Of a DNA stretch of 64,000 nt, positions 1-8,145 are shown in pieces. A program made the translations under genes and the position numbers. Within the stretch, counting starts at the first letter, position 1. Each line of letters starts with the position of its first letter. Origin of the DNA: JACTOJ01 sp032335695 (lineage in GTDB: Bacteria > Bacillota > Clostridia > Clostridiales > Clostridiaceae); contig NZ_JACTOJ010000019.1 in the NCBI RefSeq assembly GCF_032335695.1, positions 42,390 through 106,389 of the forward strand. Reading direction: 5' to 3'. The notes under the pieces were generated by a model that saw only the letters and a list, made by a program, of their open reading frames with translations, searched no databases and had not been told where the DNA came from.

Positions 1-261
1 ATTTGCAGCATCATTTCTATCTAACAACATAAACAAGGCGGCGGCTGCTAATATTGATAGTATTACGATCAATCTGATGTGGGTATTTTTTATAAACCTG
101 CAAAATAAGTAACATGCAAACCAGGTTAATGTATACACTGTGAAAATATATAAATAATTAAAATCCTTTATATTGTAGCAAACTTTTATTATATGGAAAA
201 ACATTAGAATATTTACGAAACTTATTAAAATATAAACTATTTTTTCTGTGAGCCTTTGCAT
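1..261 (-). CDS. Transglutaminase-like membrane protein, N-terminal part (runs off the left edge)
   Basis: These are the first 87 codons of a gene cut by the window edge. The N-terminus MQRLTEKIVYILISFVNILM lines up along its length with MQGSREKITNILLNYINVLV of the complete transglutaminase-like protein at 30025-32235, and the next residues form the same kind of transmembrane helices. The ATG has a good site (AGGGTG) 8 nt upstream and lies 12 bp after the DUF58 stop, so it is the third gene of the MoxR-DUF58-transglutaminase operon. The catalytic domain is not visible here and is inferred from the paralogue. Confidence 0.8.
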   Translation of the reverse strand, partial: MQRLTEKIVYILISFVNILMFFHIIKVCYNIKDFNYLYIFTVYTLTWFACYLFCRFIKNTHIRLIVILSILAAAALFMLLDRNDAAN

Positions 262-273
262 GATAATTTCACC

Positions 274-1437
274 CTAAACCTCTTTTTTAGTAATAGAATC
301 ATGAATACTGGAGATATTTATTTTAAGCCTTCTTAATTTGTTAATGATTTCTTGGTTTTCTGAATCGGTATAGATTATGGTCATATCTCTCTTTTTTTCC
401 ATCAAGGTTATTATATAACTTGTGATTTCTTGATTTAGATGAGCTGTAATTATAGTCATGTTTTTCATAAGTGGATTTTCAGCTGTTTTTTTATTTATAA
501 ATTCAGAAAAGCTTGCTTCTCCAAGGCTTTTATTTGATAGGAAGAATCCCATTAGCTTCTCAAAGGACTTTTCATCTTTTATCTGCATGGAAACAGACTC
601 TTTTCCATTAATAAAAATATTTGAAACTACTTTTTTCTTTAGGAAGGCATAAATTATAGAAGCACAGGTATCTATAAGCTTTTCTTCTAATTCTCCGGAA
701 GAGTCTCTCAAATAGTTTTCCTTGTTCATATTTATCATTAAATTGAATTCTTGTCTCCAGATTATATCCTTATTTTTAACATATAATTCACCATGTTTTG
801 CGCTTACTTTCCAGTTTATCCTTTTTATATTGTCTCCATATACATACTTTCGATTATCTCTTAAGGAGTAGCTGTCTTCTATTTTCCTACCGCTGATTAT
901 TATGGGACTATTAATTATATTAAGTCCTTTAATTTTTGATACATTAATTTCATATATTTTGGGATAAATATATATTTTATTTTTGTAAGGGCATCTTTTT
1001 ATAATTCTTATCATTCCACTTACATCCGTAAATTCTAAATCAAAGTTAGTAGTGCTATACACTCCTCTTGTATTAAAAGACATGGTGCATTCAAGTTTTT
1101 TAGTCTCATAGGGGTTCATGCTTATTATCATATTTTCATCTTTAACATTGGCTCCCTTTACAAATCCATTATTAAGTTTCACAAAAAATATTGGCAAAAT
1201 GCTTTTGTTTGTGAAGCTTATGGGCATGGCTATTACTTCCCTAACTACAAATTTCTCTTTTACATCTTTCACCTCTGCCTTTAAAAAGCAGCTATTTAAG
1301 AATATCGTTACCATTTCTAACAGAGAAAAAATTAAAATAGCGTAAAATATTGTTATATATAAGTTTCCTCCATTTACGATTACCATAATTAAAGAAACTA
1401 TAAAGGCTGTTACATACCAGATATTTATTTTTAACAT
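274..1437 (-). CDS. DUF58 domain protein, copy 1
   Basis: 387 aa. Two hydrophobic segments lie in the first 45 residues, followed by a beta-rich region and a DUF58 core with the family-type stretch SYSLRDNRKYVYGDNIKRIN and the following WK. DUF58 proteins have a von Willebrand A-like fold and are encoded with MoxR ATPases; they are thought to act with them in envelope or stress processes, but no reaction is established. The start has a GGGG-type site and follows the MoxR stop by 6 bp. It is close to the DUF58 protein at 32237-33418 along most of its length but differs at the C-terminus. Confidence 0.9.
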   Translation of the reverse strand: MLKINIWYVTAFIVSLIMVIVNGGNLYITIFYAILIFSLLEMVTIFLNSCFLKAEVKDVKEKFVVREVIAMPISFTNKSILPIFFVKLNNGFVKGANVKDENMIISMNPYETKKLECTMSFNTRGVYSTTNFDLEFTDVSGMIRIIKRCPYKNKIYIYPKIYEINVSKIKGLNIINSPIIISGRKIEDSYSLRDNRKYVYGDNIKRINWKVSAKHGELYVKNKDIIWRQEFNLMINMNKENYLRDSSGELEEKLIDTCASIIYAFLKKKVVSNIFINGKESVSMQIKDEKSFEKLMGFFLSNKSLGEASFSEFINKKTAENPLMKNMTIITAHLNQEITSYIITLMEKKRDMTIIYTDSENQEIINKLRRLKINISSIHDSITKKEV

Positions 1438-1443
1438 ATACCC

Positions 1444-2379
1444 CTACCCCATAAATCTAACATCTCTAATTATTTGACTTATTATATTTTCACTGCTTAT
1501 ATTCCGAGATCTAGCTTCTGAGGAAGGAATCAGTCTATGAGAAAGCACAAGTACTGCATTTTCTCTAATATCCTCTGGTATTACATGAGTTCTTCCAGCA
1601 ATGAGAGCAGCAGCCTGGCTGATTCTTAACAATGACAGTACCGCTCTAGTGCTCATGCCCATTACAAGTGAACTGTTTCTTCTTGTAGCATCAGCTATAT
1701 CTACTATATATTCATTAATCACGGAACTAACCATTATCTCTCTGGATTTTTGCTGGAGCCATAAAATTTGTTCTCCTGAAACAACTGGTGAGATTTCTTT
1801 CAAAGGTTCCCTGTTTTTATAAATCTGAAGTACACTTTTTTCTGATTGCTTATCTGGATAGCCTATGGATAATTTCATCATAAATCTATCCAGCTGAGCT
1901 TCTGGAAGATTAAAGGTGCCCTCATACTCTATAGGATTTTCAGTTGCAAATACAAAAAACGGTTTTTCTAATTTAAAAGTATGATTTCCTTCAGAAACTT
2001 GATTTTCTTCCATAACTTCTAAAAGTGCTGATTGAGTTTTTGGGGATGTCCTGTTTATTTCATCTGCTAATACAATATTTGCGAATATGGGGCCTTTCTT
2101 AAATTGAAATTCCATTTCTTTTTGATTGAAAATAGATACCCCTATTATATCGGAAGGCAACAGATCTGGAGTGAATTGAATTCTGCTGTAAGATAGGTCT
2201 AAAGTCTTAGAAATTGCTCTTATCATAGTGGTCTTGCCAACTCCTGGCACATCTTCAATGAGTACGTGTCCACCCGCAATTATTCCTTTTAAAACGTTTA
2301 GAATTTCTGCCTTTTTTCCTATCATCACCTTGTCTACATTTTCTACTATTTTCTCAATTAATTCCTTAGCCTCACCCAT
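1444..2379 (-). CDS. MoxR-family AAA+ ATPase, copy 1
   Basis: 311 aa, the normal MoxR length. Walker A is PGVGKTT (residues 45-51), Walker B is VLADEINR (103-110), and FATENPIEYEGTF with LPEAQLDRF supplies the sensor 1 region. It is a cytosolic chaperone-like ATPase that probably remodels a partner linked to the DUF58 and transglutaminase proteins downstream. AAAGGAG precedes the ATG. It is almost the same protein as the MoxR at 33420-34361 and clearly more distant from the third MoxR at 56735. A promoter and a 32-bp palindrome lie just upstream. Confidence 0.95.
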   Translation of the reverse strand: MGEAKELIEKIVENVDKVMIGKKAEILNVLKGIIAGGHVLIEDVPGVGKTTMIRAISKTLDLSYSRIQFTPDLLPSDIIGVSIFNQKEMEFQFKKGPIFANIVLADEINRTSPKTQSALLEVMEENQVSEGNHTFKLEKPFFVFATENPIEYEGTFNLPEAQLDRFMMKLSIGYPDKQSEKSVLQIYKNREPLKEISPVVSGEQILWLQQKSREIMVSSVINEYIVDIADATRRNSSLVMGMSTRAVLSLLRISQAAALIAGRTHVIPEDIRENAVLVLSHRLIPSSEARSRNISSENIISQIIRDVRFMG

Positions 2380-2408
2380 GTTAAAAACTCCTTTTCACCC
2401 TATAACAA

Positions 2409-2440
2409 ATATAAGATTTAGAATATTCTAAATCTTATAT
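2409..2440. promoter_or_regulatory. Perfect 32-bp palindrome in the leader of MoxR operon 1
   Basis: The two 16-bp arms meet at GAATATTC (2421-2428) and are exactly complementary. It begins 30 bp before the MoxR start codon, next to the -10 box. The same core with the A-rich flank recurs at the equivalent place in MoxR operon 2 (34404-34411), where the outer arms have decayed. It may be an operator or an RNA hairpin in the leader. Confidence 0.6.
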
Positions 2441-2441
2441 A

Positions 2442-2470
2442 ATTATATCATGAATTGGTAATTTTAAGAA
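2442..2470 (-). promoter_or_regulatory. Predicted promoter of MoxR operon 1
   Basis: TATAAT (2442-2447) lies 17 bp from TTCTTA (2465-2470). The paralogous operon has the same TTCTTA and TATAAT with a similar TCATGA just before the -10, so this arrangement is conserved between the two copies. Confidence 0.55.
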
Positions 2471-2511
2471 TACGATTACTTATTGCCATAAAATATATTT
2501 ACTTACATATA

Positions 2512-2550
2512 ATGTTTCAAGAGAATGTTGATATGAAGCTTTGGATTATT
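2512..2550 (+). repeat. Decayed end of the short mobile-element family
   Basis: ATGTTTCAAGAGAATGTTGA followed by TATGAAGCTTTGG resembles the recurring end ATGTTTTAAAAGATATTGAT/AAAGGCTTTG seen at 59482-59516 (other strand). Several substitutions make this a weak copy. Confidence 0.35.
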
Positions 2551-2618
2551 AAGCACATACTTATTCAATATGCTTATCCATATCCATTTGCGTGTAAAGC
2601 TCCAATTCCAATATAGAA

Positions 2619-2656
2619 GAGGAAGAGGATATATCGTGTAAAATATATCCTCTTTC
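2619..2656 (-). terminator. Rho-independent terminator of the DUF3892 gene
   Basis: GAGGATATAT and ATATATCCTC arms with a short loop lie just after the DUF3892 stop on the minus strand and are followed by a pyrimidine-rich tail. A family repeat end, GGCTATGTTTTAAAA (2662-2676), sits between the hairpin and the stop codon. Confidence 0.6.
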
Positions 2657-2678
2657 CTATTTGGCTATGTTTTAAAAC

Positions 2679-2909
2679 CTAAAAAACCGGTTTATTATCC
2701 AGATTGTCGCCTTCATCCCCATTAGGATTGCTTCTCAAATACTCTCTGCCATTTTTGGCTTTCCCTACATTTACTCCCTCTATTAAATTATCCTTGGCCA
2801 TGGTTATGGCCTCATCTATTGAATATACACTGCCATTTTCCAGCATTACATCAGTTATATCCCCTTGGGGATTCTTTTTTACTTTTACAACCTTAGATTT
2901 ATCACTCAT
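2679..2909 (-). CDS. DUF3892 domain small protein
   Basis: 76 aa, acidic and polar, with no membrane segment. The conserved DUF3892 pattern is clear: KVKKNPQGDITDVMLENG, then IDEAITMAKDNLIEGVNVGK and AKNGREYLRSNPNGDEGDNL. The family is widespread in Firmicutes and has no known function. A GGTG-type site precedes the ATG. It stands alone between a promoter region and its own terminator. The stop codon TAG is immediately followed by the repeat-end sequence GTTTTAAAACATAGCC. Confidence 0.85.
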   Translation of the reverse strand: MSDKSKVVKVKKNPQGDITDVMLENGSVYSIDEAITMAKDNLIEGVNVGKAKNGREYLRSNPNGDEGDNLDNKPVF

Positions 2910-3001
2910 ACTAACACCTCTTTCATATTGATTAATATTATTTGGTGAAGCTTGTTTTAATATTATTTGCAGTAATACCGGATAATATTCTTATATCTAT
3001 A

Positions 3002-3712
3002 TTAATATATATGTCTACATTCTTTAACATCTTTATTTAATATTTCATCAATCATGACAAATCTATAACCATCTCTTTTTAGCCATGGCAAAACAATCTT
3101 TAATGCATTTATCGTCTTGAAAGGAGAATTTTTAGCTCCTCTTCCATCATGCAGTAATATAATATCCCCAGATTTTACATTTTTAATAAGTTTATTTTTA
3201 ATAAAATCTATGGTGACCCATCTGCTCCAATCCATAGCATGTATTGACCAAAGTACAACTTTTAGATTGTTTACTTTAGCATAATGAAATGTAACTGGAT
3301 TAAATATTCCCCAAGGAGGTCTAAAAAAATTGATATTTATTCCTAGCCTATTCATAATATTTATAGATTTAAAAAAATCCTCTTGTGTCTTGTTTGGTAA
3401 TCTAAAAATAGCGTTCTTATGCTTTAAAGAATGAAGACCGATATAATGTCCCTCATCTCGAATACGTTTAATTATATCAGGGTATTTTTCCGCATTCTCA
3501 GCAAGAACAAAAAAAGTACATTTCACATTGTTCTGTCTAAGTATCTTGAGAAGCTCCAGAGTATACCTTGGATCCGGTCCATCATCAAAGGTAAGTGCAA
3601 TCACTTTTTCTTTTGATGATACGTTTTTTATTACTTTTTTTGAAATTTTTCTATAATATAAGTTAGGTAATACTGCATATGCCATTACTACATAGAGAAC
3701 TAATAACTTCAT
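3002..3712 (-). CDS. Polysaccharide deacetylase (NodB domain), membrane-anchored
   Basis: 236 aa. An N-terminal hydrophobic segment (about residues 3-18) should act as an uncleaved signal anchor. The NodB motifs are present in order: TFDDGPDP (catalytic base and metal Asp), HSLKH (metal His pair), RPPWG and LLHDG. Proteins of this family remove acetyl groups from peptidoglycan or other N-acetylated glycans at the cell surface. It is monocistronic. The substrate cannot be told from the sequence. The start codon has only a weak purine-rich site. Confidence 0.9.
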   Translation of the reverse strand: MKLLVLYVVMAYAVLPNLYYRKISKKVIKNVSSKEKVIALTFDDGPDPRYTLELLKILRQNNVKCTFFVLAENAEKYPDIIKRIRDEGHYIGLHSLKHKNAIFRLPNKTQEDFFKSINIMNRLGININFFRPPWGIFNPVTFHYAKVNNLKVVLWSIHAMDWSRWVTIDFIKNKLIKNVKSGDIILLHDGRGAKNSPFKTINALKIVLPWLKRDGYRFVMIDEILNKDVKECRHIY

Positions 3713-3892
3713 TTTTATTCATCTTTCTTTCCATATTTGATTATTTTCTAGCCTTTTATTATATTATTAATACAGCACTCATAATTATTCCTTCTGTAAT
3801 AAAACATATATTATTACTGCTACATTAAAATAAGATTAAAAACGCCATGACCTACATAAATCTGTTAAAATCAAATATATGCAGGTTCATTC

Positions 3893-5413
3893 TTATTTTA
3901 CTAACTTTATATAAACAGAAAAAGTTGTTCCTTTTCCCAATTCGCTATTAACTTCAATTTTACCATTATGTGCATCTACTATGGATTTTACTATAGACAA
4001 ACCTAACCCGTATCCTCCTTGTGTTCTGGCTCTATGTGTCTCACTCATAAAAAACCTATCAAAAATTTTATTGATATTTTCTTCTGAAATTCCTGTTCCA
4101 TTGTCCTTAACTTTAATTACTGCATAATCTTCTGAGGAAACTGACACCTTATCAACGCTAATGGTAATCTCTCCTTTTTTCTCATCTGTGTGCCTTACAG
4201 CATTTTGTACCAAATTAAAAATTATTTGCTTAATATGATTTTGGTTTACAATTACATTTATATTTTCTTTTAGATTAAGATTAACACTTCTTTCTTTAGC
4301 TAATATTTTAAGCTGCGGTGAAATTTCATTAACAATATTGCTTAAATCCTGTAAATCCATTTCTTCTTCAGTATTTCTATCTAATCTATTTAAAGTCAGT
4401 AGATCATTTACTAATTTCGTTAGCCTGTCACTTTCCAGCAAGATGCTATTAAGTGCTAAATCCAGTTGTTTTTCATTTTTAGCTGCCCCCCTTAAAAGCA
4501 CCTCAACAAATCCATGTATGGAGGTTAATGGTGTTCTTAACTCATGAGAGGCATCTGAAAGAAATTGCCTCATCTGCTCCCTAATCGCTTGTTCTTTATT
4601 AAAGGAAGTTTGAATCCTTTCAAGCATATTATTGAAGGCTATAGATAAACTATCTATTTCAATTTGCCCATTGTCTACTGGTAAGCGTTTATTTAATTTT
4701 TCCACATCAATATGCTCCACAGTATTTTTCATTTTATACAAAGGATTTAAAGCATCTTTAAACACCTTTGCTCCGATGATAGCTCCAATTATCAGTATTA
4801 AGGCAGATGCAATTACATAAATATATATTTGCCTATCTACTAAATCTTGTATAGGCTTTGCTGATAAGCTTAATTGTATTATACCTACAGGTGAATTAAT
4901 ATTACCTATTTTTCTAAACCCAACTATTTGCAGGTTTCCACTTTTATCTTTAACTAATCTATAGCCCTCCAAAGAACCTATTTGCTTAAGTAAATTCCTA
5001 TATTCTTGTTGTGATAAAGAAGGACTTGATACAGGCTCATCAATCTTTCTACCTAAATCTATGGAGTCATCTAGATCATATGAGTTATTGCTTTTAACTA
5101 CCTTACTTGTTATAACATTTCCGTTTACATCAATAATTGCTGCACCCATATTAATATCTATAGTCATATTAATAAGTCTATTTGCATTTTCATGCACATC
5201 TTTTGATGTTTTTATGTTACTCAATGTTTTTATATCCATATTATGAAATCTTGCATCTAATATTTGTTCTTTGCTTTGATATAAATATTTTTTTAATGTT
5301 TCATATTGAAATACTTCCATTATGATAAGAAGAAACATCAATATAATAAAAAATCTAAATATTAATTTCCATCTTAAACTTTTCCCTCTTATAAAATTAT
5401 TTATTTGCCTCAA
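3893..5413 (-). CDS. Sensor histidine kinase with HAMP domain, orphan
   Basis: I place the start at TTG 5413, which has GGGTG 7 nt upstream; the longer open frame to a TTG at 5479 has no site. In this numbering there is a membrane helix at about 17-35, an extracytoplasmic sensor of about 160 residues, a second helix at about 195-216, then HAMP. The HisKA H-box is SHELRTP with His290. The ATPase domain has NLVQNAVRH (N box), DNGTGI, FDRFF and GGYGLGLSIV. It should autophosphorylate at His290. No response regulator is adjacent, so its partner is unknown. A mobile element lies upstream, between it and the GH30 gene. Confidence 0.92.
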   Translation of the reverse strand: MRQINNFIRGKSLRWKLIFRFFIILMFLLIIMEVFQYETLKKYLYQSKEQILDARFHNMDIKTLSNIKTSKDVHENANRLINMTIDINMGAAIIDVNGNVITSKVVKSNNSYDLDDSIDLGRKIDEPVSSPSLSQQEYRNLLKQIGSLEGYRLVKDKSGNLQIVGFRKIGNINSPVGIIQLSLSAKPIQDLVDRQIYIYVIASALILIIGAIIGAKVFKDALNPLYKMKNTVEHIDVEKLNKRLPVDNGQIEIDSLSIAFNNMLERIQTSFNKEQAIREQMRQFLSDASHELRTPLTSIHGFVEVLLRGAAKNEKQLDLALNSILLESDRLTKLVNDLLTLNRLDRNTEEEMDLQDLSNIVNEISPQLKILAKERSVNLNLKENINVIVNQNHIKQIIFNLVQNAVRHTDEKKGEITISVDKVSVSSEDYAVIKVKDNGTGISEENINKIFDRFFMSETHRARTQGGYGLGLSIVKSIVDAHNGKIEVNSELGKGTTFSVYIKLVK

Positions 5414-5557
5414 ATCATCACACCCTTTTAAATCATAGACTATTATTTTAATTATGCTGCCACCATTATTTTTTTGCAATCAGCTTACTGAAAATTTATT
5501 CACAAAAAATGCACCCCCAGAATGAAGATGCATTTTTATTTTTGAAATTTCTATTTT

Positions 5558-5563
5558 AATTTA
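5558..5563. repeat. Target-site duplication AATTTA, left copy
   Basis: AATTTA directly precedes the element end at 5564 and recurs directly after the other end at 5835-5840. Confidence 0.7.
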
Positions 5564-5834
5564 AGGTTCTGTTTTAAATCAGTGTTGATTTTTACACTGA
5601 TTTAAAACTTCCTTCAGTTCGGAAGGCTATGTTTTAAAATGTTGATATTATCGTTTGAGTTCTAGGAACTCTTAGGGATTGCAACTTATAATCGGCTTAA
5701 TTTTGCCCAGGACGGGCAAAGCAATTTTAGCGCCATGGAGGGCGCATTAAAATTGGTAGTCAATTATAACAAAGCAGCCCTTAGAGTTCATTTACGAAAA
5801 ATGCCTTTATCAACATTCTTTTAAAACATAGCCT
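5564..5834. mobile_element. MITE-like element, full copy 1 (271 bp)
   Basis: The left end AGGTTCTGTTTTAAATCAGT and the reverse complement of the right end, AGGCTATGTTTTAAAAGAAT, are terminal inverted repeats. The element is bounded by AATTTA on both sides. Inside are a hairpin at 5571-5608, a second inward copy of the end (5624-5647), and a nested stem-loop core: arms 5667-5677 with 5778-5788, then 5686-5696 with 5759-5769, enclosing two hairpins with loops AGGAC (5709-5713) and ATGGAG (5735-5740). There is no ORF, so it must be mobilised in trans. The other full copy is at 35219-35516. Its right end supplies the TAG stop of the GH30 gene. Confidence 0.8.
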
Positions 5835-7083
5835 AATTTAAATTTCCTACAAAGGTTGTTACGCTTTGTGCAGGAAGTGAAGCTGTGAAACTTCCATTAG
5901 ATACCATTATATCAGAGCTTGATTTAGCCATATTTAATGATGCTGAAGTAACCCAGGATGACACGCTTGAAACATTACCATTTTGTATGTTGAAATTTTG
6001 ATTTACATTGGTGTTTCCTTGATTTATAGCCACGATGACTACCTTATTACTCCCTGTATATGCAGACATGTACACATTTGTTTGAGGATTGCTGGCAGCA
6101 TCAACTCTATAATATCCATTACCAATGAATTTAGAAAATTGACCAAGCACGTAGGGTCGTTTTTGAAGTACTCCAGCTTTATTATAAAGTCCATTAGAAT
6201 CACTGATTACCCACCACCAGCAGTATGCATTCATATTGCCCACTGTCATACAATCATTAATCTCTTTAGCAGTGGTTATGCATGCACTTACACTTTGATC
6301 ATTTAGAAGATGTTCTGTCATCCATAATTCTTTTCCTTTGCTGCGTGCCAATGGATAATCCTTAATTGTAGCTCCATATAAATGTCCACCAATAATAGAC
6401 ACATAAGAAGCAGCTGTAGCATCATTTAGAGTTGGATCTGACATAGCTTGATTAAAGTTTAAGGATTCAGGCATTATAATTTTAGTAACACTGGCAATTG
6501 TAGCCCCATTTGCTTTTATAAAATCTTTAAACTGATCTGCTGTCCATTGGCAGCCTTCGTAATTAGGATCCCAATCCGGTTCGTTTTGAAGAGATATGGC
6601 ATATAGCTTTACTCCATTATTAGCAAAATAATTAGCAAAGGTCTTCAAATATGCTGCATAATCAGCATAGGAAGTGGTCTTCAAGGAGCCTCCTATAGTT
6701 GAATTATTAGTTTTCATAGAAGCTGGCGGTGTCCATGGAGTTGCAAAAACAATAGCTCCTCTGGCAGCTGCCTTTTTTGCATTAGAAAGTTCATCGGCCC
6801 AAGCACTGTAGTCTCCTTTATTCCAATTTTCATTAGGCGCAATACGCACTCTTAAAATACTAAGTCCTATATTGCTATATAGAGTATCCATATAAGAATC
6901 ACTAAGAGCTCCACACCATACACTGGCCGCACCAAAACCTCTTATAACCTGCTGCTTAGAAGCCAGATTTATTGCAGCACTATTAGTTGCCGCATTGCTT
7001 GATATAGGCGCTATTAAAAATATTGCAGCCACTATGAAGCACATTGCTAAACTTAGAGATATTTTTTTAATTCTACCTTTCAC
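5833..7083 (-). CDS. Secreted GH30 glucuronoxylanase
   Basis: Start chosen at GTG 7083 because GGAGGGG lies 7 nt upstream; upstream ATGs lack a site. 416 aa: a signal peptide (about 1-31, ending SSNAA), a GH30 barrel, and the family's short C-terminal beta domain. Catalytic residues are Glu168 in SLQNEPDWD (acid/base) and Glu257 in LWMTEHLL (nucleophile). Family members of this type cut the xylan backbone near glucuronic acid side chains. It is third in a run with the FGE-like lipoprotein and the GH11 xylanase and probably works with the latter outside the cell. The stop codon overlaps the inserted mobile element. Confidence 0.93.
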   Translation of the reverse strand: MKGRIKKISLSLAMCFIVAAIFLIAPISSNAATNSAAINLASKQQVIRGFGAASVWCGALSDSYMDTLYSNIGLSILRVRIAPNENWNKGDYSAWADELSNAKKAAARGAIVFATPWTPPASMKTNNSTIGGSLKTTSYADYAAYLKTFANYFANNGVKLYAISLQNEPDWDPNYEGCQWTADQFKDFIKANGATIASVTKIIMPESLNFNQAMSDPTLNDATAASYVSIIGGHLYGATIKDYPLARSKGKELWMTEHLLNDQSVSACITTAKEINDCMTVGNMNAYCWWWVISDSNGLYNKAGVLQKRPYVLGQFSKFIGNGYYRVDAASNPQTNVYMSAYTGSNKVVIVAINQGNTNVNQNFNIQNGNVSSVSSWVTSASLNMAKSSSDIMVSNGSFTASLPAQSVTTFVGNLN

Positions 7084-7123
7084 TTTATTCCCCTCCATTT
7101 TATTTAATTTTAATACTCTAGAA

Positions 7124-7954
7124 TTACTTACTTCGGCATACACGAAAGCCTTGATCTGGGCCCTTGCCATTTGCTTCGAATTTTCCGCGAAAAGATATCT
7201 CGCAGCAGCTTACGTCACCAATCCATCCCCCTCCCTTGCAAACTCGTAAAGAACCACTATTACTATTAAGGTCTCCATACCAGTTCCAGCACCATTCTCT
7301 TACGTTACCAGACATATCGTAAAGTCCCAGCTCATTGCTTTTTTTAACGCCAACAGATTTAGTTTTATTATTATTTTTTTCTATGGCAGCCCAATTCCAT
7401 ATTTCTGATAAATATTTATCTCCAGCATTTTTCCAATACCATGCTACTTCATCTGAATTACTGCTTCCGCTATATGTGTAATTTCTGCTAATCTGCCCAC
7501 CACTTGCTGCGTATTCCCATTCTGCTTCTGTAGGCAATCTGTAACCGTTAGCTCCCTCATTTATATTTACTGTCCATTTTAAATTATCGTTATCACTTTT
7601 ATTGTTAGGGTCTTTTTTATTCTTATCCACATTATAATACTGCTCCAACCCTTCTTTTTTACTTCTTGAATTGCAATACTCAATACAGTCATACCAACTC
7701 ACCATTTCAACTGGTAAATTATCTCCTTTGAATTGTGAGGGATTACTTCTCATTACCTCAATCCATTCTTTTTGAGTTATTTCGTATTTGTCCATATAAA
7801 AGCTGGATATTGTTATGCCTTTTCCATAATAGTTAGACTTTGTATTTACAAACCTCCCGCCTTTAATTAGCATGAAGTTATCCTGTTTATCTTTGGAGCA
7901 AGCACTTACTGTGACCATTAAAGCCGTTATAAGAAAAATTAATAATTTTCTCAT
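7124..7954 (-). CDS. Formylglycine-generating-enzyme-like lipoprotein
   Basis: 276 aa. A lipoprotein signal ends in the lipobox VSAC (Cys19), so the protein should be anchored outside the cell. The rest is an FGE-sulfatase (SUMF1) fold: GGRFVNTKSNYYGKG, YEITQKEW, PVEMVSWYDCIEYCN, YRLPTEAEWEYAASGG, DMSGNVREWCWNWY and DQGFRVCR. In the active-site region, GGGWIGDVSCCEIS, the second catalytic Cys aligns but the first (Cys336 of human FGE) appears to be Gly, so classical sulfatase activation is doubtful. No sulfatase is nearby. AAGGAG supports the start. Its position between two xylanases suggests an extracellular carbohydrate-related role, which is inference. Confidence 0.85.
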   Translation of the reverse strand: MRKLLIFLITALMVTVSACSKDKQDNFMLIKGGRFVNTKSNYYGKGITISSFYMDKYEITQKEWIEVMRSNPSQFKGDNLPVEMVSWYDCIEYCNSRSKKEGLEQYYNVDKNKKDPNNKSDNDNLKWTVNINEGANGYRLPTEAEWEYAASGGQISRNYTYSGSSNSDEVAWYWKNAGDKYLSEIWNWAAIEKNNNKTKSVGVKKSNELGLYDMSGNVREWCWNWYGDLNSNSGSLRVCKGGGWIGDVSCCEISFRGKFEANGKGPDQGFRVCRSK

Positions 7955-8069
7955 TTCCTTATCTCCTTAAACCTATCTAAAAAATTGTATACTTGATACC
8001 CCTAGTCCAGCTATACTATAGAAAATACCTTAAAACTCAATATTACTTGAGACAGTTTTTTCAAAATGT

Positions 8070-8095
8070 AATATTTAAGTAGTATGTAGGTAAGC
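8070..8095. repeat. Inverted repeat flanking the GH11 gene, downstream arm
   Basis: This arm (core AAGTAGTATGTAGGTAAG) matches the reverse complement of 8815-8842 (core AAGTAGTGTGTAGGTAAG) with few differences. It lies between the GH11 and FGE-like genes and could be a shared operator for the xylan block. Confidence 0.5.
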
Positions 8096-8145
8096 ATTTT
8101 TTAATCAGCTGACTTTTAAATGATCTATTACTTTAAAGTGTTCTT

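Noticed and set aside
5414..5479. 22-codon N-terminal extension of the histidine kinase
   Set aside because: The TTG at 5479 has no Shine-Dalgarno; TTG 5413 has GGGTG at proper spacing and gives a normal kinase start.
5700..5756. Possible cyclic di-GMP (GEMM) riboswitch in the mobile element
   Set aside because: GACGGGCAAAGC recalls the motif, but the conserved GEMM stems and tetraloop/receptor are absent and the sequence is not in a 5' leader.
7084..7170. 29-codon N-terminal extension of the GH30 protein
   Set aside because: It would overlap the FGE-like gene and hide the signal peptide; GTG 7083 has GGAGGGG.
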